Source: a candidate division BRC1 bacterium ADurb.BinA292
Lineage (GTDB): Bacteria; Sumerlaeota; Sumerlaeia; MVZB01
Reading direction: 5' to 3'
DNA: 7,358 nt
Assembly (NCBI GenBank): GCA_002068205.1
Contig: MVZB01000167.1
Location: forward strand, 1-7,358
Shown: one piece after another, positions 1 to 5,842 of the stretch
How the letters are laid out: every line of letters starts with the position of its first letter
Position numbering within the stretch: the first letter of the stretch is position 1
Translations under genes and position numbers: made by a program
Notes under the pieces: model-generated
Database searches by the model: none
Seen by the model: the letters and a program-made list of their open reading frames with translations, nothing else
What the model was told of the DNA's origin: nothing

Positions 1-284
1 GCCGCCACCACGACCGGGCCCGGCCGAGCCGCCGCCGGCGCATCCAGCGACGATTGACCCGCCGCGCGGCGCTGCGCCGACACATCGGCCTTGCGCTGCC
101 GCTCCAGTTCCTCAATCCGCCGCTGCAGCTCGCGCTGCACCTCCATCTCGCGCCCCGTCGGCGGCGCGTCCCCCTCGTCCAGCTTGCTGTAACGCTCGCG
201 CATCTCCTGCATCACCTGCTGGACCTTCTTCATGAAGGACCAGAAGACAACGAACACGATGATCAGGGTAATCAGGCCGTCCAT
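1..284 (-). CDS. Small membrane-anchored coiled-coil protein (5' part, runs off left edge)
   Basis: An open minus-strand frame starts at ATG 284 and continues without a stop to the window edge (94 codons seen). Residues 3-17 form one strongly hydrophobic segment (LITLIIVFVVFWSF), directly followed by a lysine pair, as expected for an N-terminal membrane anchor with the rest in the cytoplasm. Residues 18-70 are highly charged and rich in E, R, Q and M (VQQVMQEMRERY; later ELQRRIEELERQRK), typical of a coiled coil. From about residue 75 the protein becomes A/P/G-rich and probably disordered. The start lies 16 nt downstream of the SixA-like gene, so the two are probably co-transcribed. I do not recognise a family, and the function is unknown. 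Confidence in a real gene rests on the clean anchor-plus-coil architecture and the tight spacing. Confidence 0.7.
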   Translation of the reverse strand, partial: MDGLITLIIVFVVFWSFMKKVQQVMQEMRERYSKLDEGDAPPTGREMEVQRELQRRIEELERQRKADVSAQRRAAGQSSLDAPAAARPGPVVVA

Positions 285-300
285 GCGCGGTTCCCGTCGG

Positions 301-801
301 TCAGTCGACCAGCGCCTCCAGCAGCGCCGGCGGCGCCAGCGCCAGCAGCGTCGCGCGCCCCGGCGCGGGAGGCTCTTCGCCCAGATCCAGCGCCGCCACC
401 GCTCCTTTCTCCAGCTCAATCCCGGCCGCCCCGCCGCCGACAAGGCAGGCGATCAGGCGCTCCAGATCGGGATTGTGCCCCACCAGCAGCAGGTCGCCTT
501 CGTCGCCGTGGCGCCCCACGCACTCCAGCATGGCTTCGGGCGATGCGCCCGGTTCCAGCGCGGCATCCACCACCAGCTCGACGTCCCCCTTCAACGCCTT
601 CGCCGCCCGGCGCGCCGTCTCCGCCGCGCGCGGATACGGGCTCGTCACCACCACCGCCGGACGCCAGTCCAGCCGGCGCAGCGCCTTGCCGGCGATCTTG
701 CCTTGCCGGCGCCCCCGCTTCGTCAGCGTTCGGGCCCGGTCATCCCCGCCGACCTCCGCCGCGTCGACGGCCTCGCCATGTCGTAGAAGAAACAGCTTCA
801 T
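301..801 (-). CDS. sixA: SixA-like phosphohistidine phosphatase (histidine phosphatase superfamily)
   Basis: The protein is 166 aa, the usual size of SixA. It opens with the superfamily signature LLRHGEA (R7, H8, G9), where H8 would be the phospho-accepting histidine. It continues with the family motif TSPYPRAAET (S54, R58, T62) and the second active-site histidine in LLLVGHNPDLE (H109). E. coli SixA removes phosphate from the histidine of HPt domains and kinases, so a role in damping phosphorelay signalling is plausible here. A kinase/regulator operon lies upstream on the same strand, but 628 bp and repeats intervene, so direct partnership is only an inference. The start chosen is ATG 801, which places the RHG motif at the very N-terminus as is normal and has GGAA 7 nt upstream; an in-frame upstream ATG at 834 would add 11 unconserved residues. 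Some relatives act on small molecules, so the substrate is uncertain. Confidence 0.88.
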   Translation of the reverse strand: MKLFLLRHGEAVDAAEVGGDDRARTLTKRGRRQGKIAGKALRRLDWRPAVVVTSPYPRAAETARRAAKALKGDVELVVDAALEPGASPEAMLECVGRHGDEGDLLLVGHNPDLERLIACLVGGGAAGIELEKGAVAALDLGEEPPAPGRATLLALAPPALLEALVD

Positions 802-876
802 CGGGGTTCCGTGTTTGCCCGGCGCCTGGTCCATGGACCGACCCGCGCCGCTTCATGCCGTTTTGCTGCCGGCTTC

Positions 877-906
877 ATCATCCCCAATCGGCCGCATCGC
901 CGTCAA
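877..906 (-). promoter_or_regulatory. Candidate sigma-70-type promoter for the sixA-like gene
   Basis: On the minus strand TTGACG (901-906, five of six matches to the -35 consensus) is followed after 18 nt by GATGAT (877-882, four of six matches to the -10 consensus). Transcription would begin near 870 and give a leader of about 70 nt before ATG 801. Its placement just upstream of the phosphatase supports the call, but in GC-rich genomes such matches are weak evidence. Confidence 0.35.
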
Positions 907-1125
907 CGGAAGGATGCGACCCGCGCAGGCCGCGCCCCCCAACCCTGTTCGCGCCGCCTGGCCTTGAATGTGTGGCATGCCACCAATCGCAAGCGGCTTC
1001 AGGATTCCAGGTTCAATCCAGGTGCTTCCAACTGATCGGTTCAGTCCGCGGAGTGGACGGCCGGGATAAAGCGCAGGATGACGGCCGCATGCCGGTACCC
1101 TACGTCGCCACCCCCGACGTATCAA

Positions 1126-1140
1126 ACCCCTGGAAGGGGT
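1126..1140. repeat. Short perfect inverted repeat (6-bp stem, 3-nt loop)
   Basis: ACCCCT and AGGGGT flank the loop GGA. No T-run follows on either strand, so it is not an intrinsic terminator by the usual criteria. It could form a small RNA hairpin in the untranslated region; no function can be assigned. Confidence 0.4.
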
Positions 1141-1214
1141 GGCCGGAGCCGGTCTGAATTTAAGGAATGGCAAGCATTCAGCAGGGAGCGGAGTCGAGGC
1201 AGCGTTTGTGGAGT

Positions 1215-1253
1215 GCGGTGCCGGAGCGTTGCCGCGCAACGCGTCGGCACCGC
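1215..1253. repeat. REP-like palindromic element with a 17-bp imperfect stem
   Basis: The inner arms GCGTTGC (1226-1232) and GCAACGC (1236-1242) pair perfectly around the loop CGC. The outer arms at 1215-1224 and 1244-1253 pair over ten positions, one of them a G-U, separated from the inner stem by a single A/G mismatch. TGGA occurs just outside both arms (1210-1212 region and 1255-1258), reminiscent of the conserved tetranucleotide at the foot of REP hairpins. The length, GC content and intergenic position fit a dispersed repetitive extragenic palindrome. Only one copy is in the window, so the dispersed nature is inferred. It could also stabilise the 3' end of the upstream regulator mRNA. 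Confidence 0.6.
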
Positions 1254-1305
1254 TTTGGATCGGATCACCTGGGCTGATGCTGAAGAGTGAAAATGCCCGT
1301 CATGC

Positions 1306-1332
1306 GTCCCTTATGTCCCTTATGTCTCTTAT
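1306..1332. repeat. Tandem 9-bp repeat, three units of GTCYCTTAT
   Basis: GTCCCTTAT occurs at 1306-1314 and 1315-1323, and GTCTCTTAT at 1324-1332, with no spacers. On the other strand the unit reads ATAAGRGAC. The tract is non-coding and lies between the REP-like palindrome and the response regulator stop. Confidence 0.85.
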
Positions 1333-1429
1333 TCCGGCGCCCCACCGCGCCCGGAGTCGAGCTGCATACCGGCGCCACCGTCTAACCACCAAGCGCGCGC
1401 CGCCCGGGGACCGCATACCCCTTCTCCCG

Positions 1430-2878
1430 TCACTCGCTGTCCGCGGTCACGGTGTCCTTCTGCAGGTCGTATTGCTGAATCTTGTAGAGCAGGCAGCGAT
1501 ACGAAATCCCCAGGTCCCGGGCGGTTTTCTTGCGGTTCCACCCCTGGCGGTCCAGACACATCTTGATCGCCCGCCGTTCGATCTGGCTCAGAATCCCCTC
1601 GCTGATCTCCTTGAGCGTCTTGTTCTCGAAATACGAGGTCGGTAATTCCTCCGGATTGAACGGGTCGCCGTCCGTCGATTCGCTCGCGCCGGCCCGGTCG
1701 TCCTTGTGGCGCTCGATGTGCTTCAGGATCTCCCCCCCGCCGAAGATCACCGCCCGCTTGATCAGGCTCTCCAGTTCGCGCACGTTCCCCGGCCAGTGGT
1801 ATTGCAGCAGCGCGCGCTCGGCCTCCTGACCCAGGTCGATCGTCCCCTTGCCGAACTTGCCCCCGTATTTCTCCAGGAAATGGTGCGCCAGCAGGATCAT
1901 GTCGTCCCCCCGCTCGCGCAGCGCCGGCATGTGGACCGTCAGATCGTTGATCCGATAGAACAGATCGAGCCGGAATTTCTTCTCCTGGATGTGCTTTTCA
2001 ATATCGATATTCGTCGCGGTGATCAGCCGCACGTCGACCTTCACGCTCTGCGTCCCGCCGACCCGGAAAAACTCCTTATGCTCGAGCACCTGCAGCAAGG
2101 TCGCCTGCACCGGCGCCGCCATCTCGCCGATTTCATCCAGAAAGATCGTTCCCTTGTTGGCCAGCTCAAACCGCCCCGGCTTGCTGCGATACGCCCCCGT
2201 GAACGCCCCCCGTTCGTGCCCGAACAGCTCGCTCTCAAGCAGCTCGGGCGGCAGCGCCGCGCAGTTGACCTTCACGAACGGCCCCCGCGCCCGGTCCGAG
2301 AGCTGATGGATCATCCGCGCGACGATGTCCTTGCCCGTCCCGCTCTCCCCCCGGATCAGCACGTTCAAATCGGTCGTGCTGATCTGCTCGATCAATTCCC
2401 GCACGCGCAGGAACGCCGGCGATTCACCGATGAAATTCTCCCACAGCGACTGCCGCGCCAGTTCCGACTCCAGACGCTGCACCCGCTGCTTCAAATCCTT
2501 CTTCTCGATTACCTTCTGGATGCAGATCTCGACCATCTCCACGTCGAACGGCTTGACGATGAAGTCGTCGGCCCCCCCCTGCACCGCCTGCACCACGATC
2601 GGCGTGTCGGCGTGCCCCGAAATCATGATCACCGAGATCCCCGGGTCCTGCCGCTTGATGTAATTCAGCAGTTGAATCCCGTCCATCCCCGGCATCTTGA
2701 TGTCCAGCAGGCAGACGTCGGGCTTGAACCCCGACAGCTTGTTCACCGCGGCGCGTCCGTCATTGCAGGTCTCAACGATGAATTCCTCGGCGTTCAGGCC
2801 GTCCGACAGAATCCACGTGACGTTGGGATCGTCGTCGACACACAGGACTCGGATCTTGCTCGTCAGCTTCTCGTGCAT
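1430..2878 (-). CDS. Sigma-54-dependent response regulator, NtrC family (REC-AAA+-Fis HTH)
   Basis: This 482-aa protein has the full NtrC-type architecture. The receiver domain (about 9-125) has the acidic cluster D15-D17, phosphoacceptor D59 in LLDIKMPG, S87 and K109. A short coiled linker (126-145) follows. The AAA+ domain (about 147-385) has Walker A GESGTGKD (177-184), the sigma-54-contacting loop GAFTGA (224-229), Walker B IFLDE (245-249), RLDLFYRI (303-310) and GNVREL (364-369). A Fis-type helix-turn-helix occupies about 434-472. With all these residues intact it should be an active ATPase that binds enhancer-like sites and opens sigma-54 promoters when phosphorylated. It lies 54 nt downstream of a histidine kinase, its likely partner. 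ATG 2878 is chosen over an in-frame GTG at 2887 because GGAAGG sits 9 nt upstream of the ATG but directly abuts the GTG. The regulon is not known; a sigma-54 promoter lies in the divergent region. Confidence 0.96.
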   Translation of the reverse strand: MHEKLTSKIRVLCVDDDPNVTWILSDGLNAEEFIVETCNDGRAAVNKLSGFKPDVCLLDIKMPGMDGIQLLNYIKRQDPGISVIMISGHADTPIVVQAVQGGADDFIVKPFDVEMVEICIQKVIEKKDLKQRVQRLESELARQSLWENFIGESPAFLRVRELIEQISTTDLNVLIRGESGTGKDIVARMIHQLSDRARGPFVKVNCAALPPELLESELFGHERGAFTGAYRSKPGRFELANKGTIFLDEIGEMAAPVQATLLQVLEHKEFFRVGGTQSVKVDVRLITATNIDIEKHIQEKKFRLDLFYRINDLTVHMPALRERGDDMILLAHHFLEKYGGKFGKGTIDLGQEAERALLQYHWPGNVRELESLIKRAVIFGGGEILKHIERHKDDRAGASESTDGDPFNPEELPTSYFENKTLKEISEGILSQIERRAIKMCLDRQGWNRKKTARDLGISYRCLLYKIQQYDLQKDTVTADSE

Positions 2879-2887
2879 CGGGTACAC

Positions 2888-2893
2888 CCTTCC
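2888..2893 (-). promoter_or_regulatory. Ribosome binding site that decides the regulator start
   Basis: GGAAGG on the minus strand lies 9 nt before ATG 2878. It immediately touches the alternative GTG at 2887, which would leave no spacer. This favours the ATG and independent translation initiation after the kinase stop at 2933. Confidence 0.55.
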
Positions 2894-2932
2894 AATCGAC
2901 AGGTCAAACGCGCCTCCGCCGGCGCCGCCGCG

Positions 2933-4681
2933 TCAGGTCTTCGGCAGATACAGATGAAATGTCGTCCCCTCGCCGACGCGACTCTCCATCGCCACGTGCC
3001 CCAGGTTCTTGCGCATGATCCGCATCACCGCCGACAGCCCCAGGCCGTGACCCTCCGGCTTCGTCGTATAGAACCGCTTGAACACCTTCTCGTGGTCTTC
3101 CTCCGGAATGCCCCCGCCCGTGTCGCGGATCGACACGCACAGGTAGCCCCCCGGCTGCAGGTTCGCCCCCCGCAGCCGGTGCTCGTGGATCCCGTTCAGG
3201 TTCGCCTCGGTCGTCACCGTCAGCTTGCCGCCGCCGGCCATCGCCTGGCAGGCATTGGTGATCACGTTGATGAACGCCTCCATCAGGTTGCGCGTCAGCC
3301 CCAGTATCATCGGTTGCCCCGGCGCGTAGCGGCGCTCCAGTTCGATCCCCCCCTGCTCAATGTAATGCGAACTCGCCTCCAGCGCCCGGTCCAGCAGCCC
3401 GTGCAGGTCCACCGGCACCATGTTCATCTCGCGCGGGTTGTAGAAGTTCACCAGTTCGGCCACCAGGCTTTCCATCCGCGACAGGTTTGCTGTCAGTTCC
3501 TCCAGGCACCGCTCGCGTTTCTCGTCGATCCGCCACCCATCGATCAGCATCCGCGCCGCCCCGCGCAGCGCCGTCATCGGGTGGCGCAGGTCGTGCGCGA
3601 TCTCTGAAATCAGTTCCCCCAGCCCCGAAAGCTGCGCGGTTCGCGCGATGAAGCTGCGCTGCTCCAGCGCCGCCAGCAGATGCGAGATCGCCAGCGACAA
3701 CATCCGCTCGTCGTCCCCGTCGAGCGGCATCGCCGTATGCGGCCGGATCAGTCCCACCACCCCCAGCAGCGTCTGGCGCACGTAGAGCGGCATCAGCATC
3801 AGCCCGCGCGCCGGTGCGTCGGGCCCCAGCGCGGCGTCGATGTGCTCCTTCAGCCCCCCGGTCAGCGCGCCGTTGGGCTGCTCGGCCAGCAGGATCAGCC
3901 GGTCGGTGTTCTCGGCCAGCAGCCGCCCGACGATCCGGGCCAGGCCCTCGGCCCGCTCCCCCTGGCTGTACGTCAGGTTGATCCCGCGCGCGCGCAGATC
4001 GTACAGCACGCACACGCCCCCCTGAAAATCGATCATCCGGCCGAGCAGCTCGAAAACCCGCCGCACGACCTCCTCCGTCGTGCTGTCGGCCGCCGCCGCC
4101 TGGCTCAGCTCGAACATCGCCGCGACCTGTTCATTAATCAGCCGCAGCATCTCGATCGTCTCGGCCTGCTCGTGCGTCGCCGCGCGCACCCGTTCCTCCA
4201 GCAGGTCGCGCTCCCGGCGCAGCGCCGCCAGCAGCGCCTCGTTCTGATCCGCCATCCGCTTCTTTTCAACCGCCCGCGCCACCCCGTTGACCACGTCCAC
4301 GTTGTTGAACGGCTTGGTCAACATGTCGTACGCGCCCGTCTTGAGCGCCACCAGCACGTCGTCCATGTTCGCCAGACCCGAAATGACGACCACCGGAGTA
4401 TTGGGCTGGCGCTCGTGCAGCCAGGGGATCAGCGACAGACCCATCTCGTCCCCGCCGAGATAGACGTCCAGAATCACCGTATCGAACGGCGACTTTTCGA
4501 TCTGCTCGCGCGCCTGGGTCAGGTTCTCCGCCAGCGCCACCTCGCACGCCTGATCGCGCAGGATCTCGCTCAGCACCAGCCGGATGTCAAAATCGTCGTC
4601 GACGATCAGAATGCGCGGCCGCGGCTCCGGCTGGCCGGCATCCAGATGCGGAGGGTCCAGGGGGTCGGTGCAGTTGAGCAT
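2933..4681 (-). CDS. Histidine kinase with N-terminal receiver and GAF-like domain (REC-coil-GAF-HisKA-HATPase)
   Basis: From ATG 4681 the protein has 582 residues. The N-terminal receiver (about 22-140) has the acidic cluster at 28-30, phosphoacceptor D72 in VILDVYL, S101 and K123. A long charged helix (about 138-190) leads into a region with GAF-like spacing and hydrophobicity (about 186-343; ends in QTLLGVVGLIRPH). The HisKA helix carries H363 in SEIAHDLRHP. The HATPase domain (about 462-582) shows N472/N476, DTGGGI (D520) and GHGLGL (544-549), so it should be active. No transmembrane segment is visible, so it is cytoplasmic and probably receives its signal through REC and GAF. It precedes a sigma-54 response regulator by 54 nt, its expected phosphate acceptor. 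An in-frame ATG at 4747 would add 22 residues, but that stretch has atypical codons (AGA, GTT, ATT, CAA) and overlaps a candidate promoter, so 4681 is preferred, with GGGGAG 13 nt upstream. Confidence 0.93.
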   Translation of the reverse strand: MLNCTDPLDPPHLDAGQPEPRPRILIVDDDFDIRLVLSEILRDQACEVALAENLTQAREQIEKSPFDTVILDVYLGGDEMGLSLIPWLHERQPNTPVVVISGLANMDDVLVALKTGAYDMLTKPFNNVDVVNGVARAVEKKRMADQNEALLAALRRERDLLEERVRAATHEQAETIEMLRLINEQVAAMFELSQAAAADSTTEEVVRRVFELLGRMIDFQGGVCVLYDLRARGINLTYSQGERAEGLARIVGRLLAENTDRLILLAEQPNGALTGGLKEHIDAALGPDAPARGLMLMPLYVRQTLLGVVGLIRPHTAMPLDGDDERMLSLAISHLLAALEQRSFIARTAQLSGLGELISEIAHDLRHPMTALRGAARMLIDGWRIDEKRERCLEELTANLSRMESLVAELVNFYNPREMNMVPVDLHGLLDRALEASSHYIEQGGIELERRYAPGQPMILGLTRNLMEAFINVITNACQAMAGGGKLTVTTEANLNGIHEHRLRGANLQPGGYLCVSIRDTGGGIPEEDHEKVFKRFYTTKPEGHGLGLSAVMRIMRKNLGHVAMESRVGEGTTFHLYLPKT

Positions 4682-4747
4682 GGCGAGGCGAATTCTCCCC
4701 GGTTGCGCCGGCAGCGGCGGGGCCGTAACCGGAACGGACAGGTGCAT

Positions 4748-4778
4748 ACTCTAGCATCACGGCCCGCCCCGGATGCAA
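4748..4778 (-). promoter_or_regulatory. Candidate extended -10 promoter for the kinase-regulator operon
   Basis: On the minus strand TTGCAT (4773-4778) precedes TAGAGT (4748-4753) by 19 nt. TG lies one base upstream of the -10, giving an extended -10 (TGCTAGAGT). Transcription would start near 4740, inside the 22 codons that an upstream kinase start would need, which fits translation starting at 4681. The -35 match is poor and the spacer long. Confidence 0.3.
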
Positions 4779-4840
4779 GCGGACTCACTTCTATGCATCG
4801 GCGTTCACACCCTCAAACTGAAGATCTGAGGCAAAAAGGG

Positions 4841-4877
4841 TGCAAAAGCTTGCTGTTTAATGCTGCAAATTGTTGCA
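4841..4877. promoter_or_regulatory. Pair of TGCAA-N4-TTGCW dyads, candidate activator binding sites
   Basis: TGCAA-AAGC-TTGCT lies at 4841-4854 and TGCAA-ATTG-TTGCA at 4864-4877. The second is a perfect 5-bp dyad; the first differs in one outer base. They start 23 bp apart, close to two helical turns, so two bound dimers would lie on roughly the same face. Tandem dyads upstream of a sigma-54 promoter are the usual arrangement of enhancer sites for NtrC-family regulators, and one such regulator is encoded next door. The sites lie about 180-210 bp upstream of the predicted sigma-54 start and about 63 bp upstream of the candidate kinase promoter, so control of both directions is possible. The binding protein is inferred. 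Confidence 0.55.
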
Positions 4878-5026
4878 TGCGCCGGGGAAGACCACCACCC
4901 CAATTCGCCGCGGGCCGCCCTGAATCTTATCTTGATTATCGGATCACGAATACTGAAAGTGGTCTCGCATCGGGGTTTTCGCCCCTCCGCCGCTTCCGCG
5001 CCCCCTCGGCGCCCTTACCCGGTTGG

Positions 5027-5043
5027 TTGGCATCAGGATTGCA
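5027..5043 (+). promoter_or_regulatory. Sigma-54 (-24/-12) promoter driving the GGDEF-like gene
   Basis: The sequence TTGGCATCAGGATTGCA matches the sigma-54 consensus YTGGCACG-N4-TTGCW at 11 of 13 fixed positions. The essential GG (5029-5030) and GC (5041-5042) have the required 10-nt separation. The two mismatches are the C and G after TGGCA. Transcription would start near 5054, about 84 nt before the first possible ATG (5138) and 180 nt before the preferred one (5234). The adjacent divergent operon encodes a sigma-54 activator, which strengthens the call. Sigma-54 itself is not in the window. Confidence 0.7.
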
Positions 5044-5233
5044 TGCCTCCACCACGTCATTCAGCAGGGCTGCTGAGCGTGCCGCTTGAACTCTGGCCGG
5101 TTTTGGCTGCGCGGTCGCCGTCCGACGGGCTCCCCCGATGACTGCTTCGCATGCCGCTTCCGCTGATCGCTGGCCCTCGCCGACGGCCCCCCTGACCCCT
5201 TCGGCGACTCAACCCGTTGCTCGTGCTGACGCG

Positions 5234-5827
5234 ATGGACGAATCCCTCTTCACCCGCGAACTGGCCGTCTACAACGACAAACTCCGCCAGGCCGAGGAGC
5301 GCATCGCTTCCCTCGAGGCCGCGCTCCAGCATTCCCGCCGCGAGGCGATCCACGACCGCGAAACCGCCCTCCTCTCCTCCGCCTATTTCCTCACCCGCCT
5401 CCAGGAGGAAATTGTCCGTTCCGAGCGCTACCGCCATTTCCTCAGCCTGATCCTGATCCACCTCCAACTCAAAAACGTCCAGTCCACCCAGGAACTCAAC
5501 CGCGAACTGGCCCAGATCGGCCGCGAAATGAGCCTCGGCCTCACCCGCCGCAGCGACACCATCGCCCTCTACCGCCGCTGCCAGATGATCATCCTCCTCC
5601 CCGAAACCGACGGACCCGGCGCCGCCCACCTCCTCGAACGCTACCACGCCACCTTCCCCAGCAACGACCGCACCCTCTCCTACTCGGTCCTCACCTACCC
5701 GGTCGACGCCAGCAACCTGGAACTGGTCCTGACCCGCCTGCAGGACCTCTCCGAGGGACTCTACCGCGGCACGAGCGCCGTCCGCCTCTCCCGCGACCCG
5801 CTCCCTTCCCCTTCGCCCCAGTTCTGA
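5234..5827 (+). CDS. Coiled-coil protein with degenerate GGDEF domain, possible c-di-GMP receptor
   Basis: From ATG 5234 the protein has 197 residues. Residues 8-38 are a charged coiled coil. Residues 41-176 follow the GGDEF pattern: DRETALLSSAYFLTRL resembles DxLTGLxNRRxFxxxL, VRSERYRHFLSLILIHL resembles the RAxRyxxpLSLLxxDID strand, and SDTIALYRRCQMIILLPETD resembles the xxDxvaRyGGDEFxxlLPxT strand. The signature GGDEF is RRCQM (114-118) and the first metal-binding aspartate is lost (IHLQLK), so cyclase activity is not expected. R105-x-x-D108 is kept five residues before the signature, where the c-di-GMP inhibitory site sits in active cyclases. No membrane segment is visible. An in-frame ATG at 5138 would add 32 A/S/P-rich residues, but these use T-ending codons (GCT, ACT, GTT, CGT) unlike the rest; neither start has a clear Shine-Dalgarno. 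A sigma-54 promoter lies upstream. Confidence 0.82.
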   Translation: MDESLFTRELAVYNDKLRQAEERIASLEAALQHSRREAIHDRETALLSSAYFLTRLQEEIVRSERYRHFLSLILIHLQLKNVQSTQELNRELAQIGREMSLGLTRRSDTIALYRRCQMIILLPETDGPGAAHLLERYHATFPSNDRTLSYSVLTYPVDASNLELVLTRLQDLSEGLYRGTSAVRLSRDPLPSPSPQF

Positions 5828-5842
5828 CCCCGCCCCGCCCGG

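Larger units (their letters stand above)
802..1429. other. Intergenic region without a credible gene
   Basis: The 628 bp between the response regulator stop and the sixA-like start contain short open frames on both strands, but their translations are arginine/proline/alanine-rich with no recognisable domain, no consistent codon bias and no good start context. I read none as a gene. What the region does hold is listed separately: a candidate promoter, a short perfect inverted repeat, a large REP-like palindrome and a 9-bp tandem repeat. No T-tailed intrinsic terminator for the response regulator was seen. Confidence 0.6.
4682..5233. other. Long divergent regulatory region
   Basis: About 550 bp separate the preferred starts of the kinase and the GGDEF-like gene. 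The central part (about 4800-4960) is clearly richer in A and T than the flanks, as expected for a promoter or protein-binding region. It contains a candidate kinase promoter, two TGCAA-N4-TTGCW dyads and a sigma-54 promoter, each listed separately. I found no convincing third gene; the open frames here are shadows without domain features. I looked for a GEMM-type c-di-GMP riboswitch in front of the GGDEF-like gene and did not recognise one. Confidence 0.6.

Noticed and set aside
972..983. Perfect 12-bp palindrome GTGGCATGCCAC upstream of the sixA-like promoter
   Set aside because: About one or two perfect 12-bp palindromes are expected by chance in a window this size, and there is no second copy nearby.
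853..1239. 128-codon minus-strand open frame in the intergenic region
   Set aside because: Low-complexity translation with no domain; it covers the candidate sixA promoter and part of the REP-like palindrome.
1706..3607. 633-codon plus-strand open frame opposite the regulator and kinase genes
   Set aside because: Antisense shadow of GC-rich genes; the translation is R/H/Q/P/L-rich, and the opposite strand encodes intact conserved domains.
4831..4845. Minus-strand sigma-54-like element TTGCAC-N5-TTGC upstream of the kinase
   Set aside because: Spacing is right, but the nearly invariant GG of the -24 box is TG, and the element overlaps the first TGCAA dyad, which explains part of the match.
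4839..4854. Plus-strand GG...TTGC sigma-54-like element
   Set aside because: The GG-to-GC distance is one base too long, and sigma-54 spacing is rigid.
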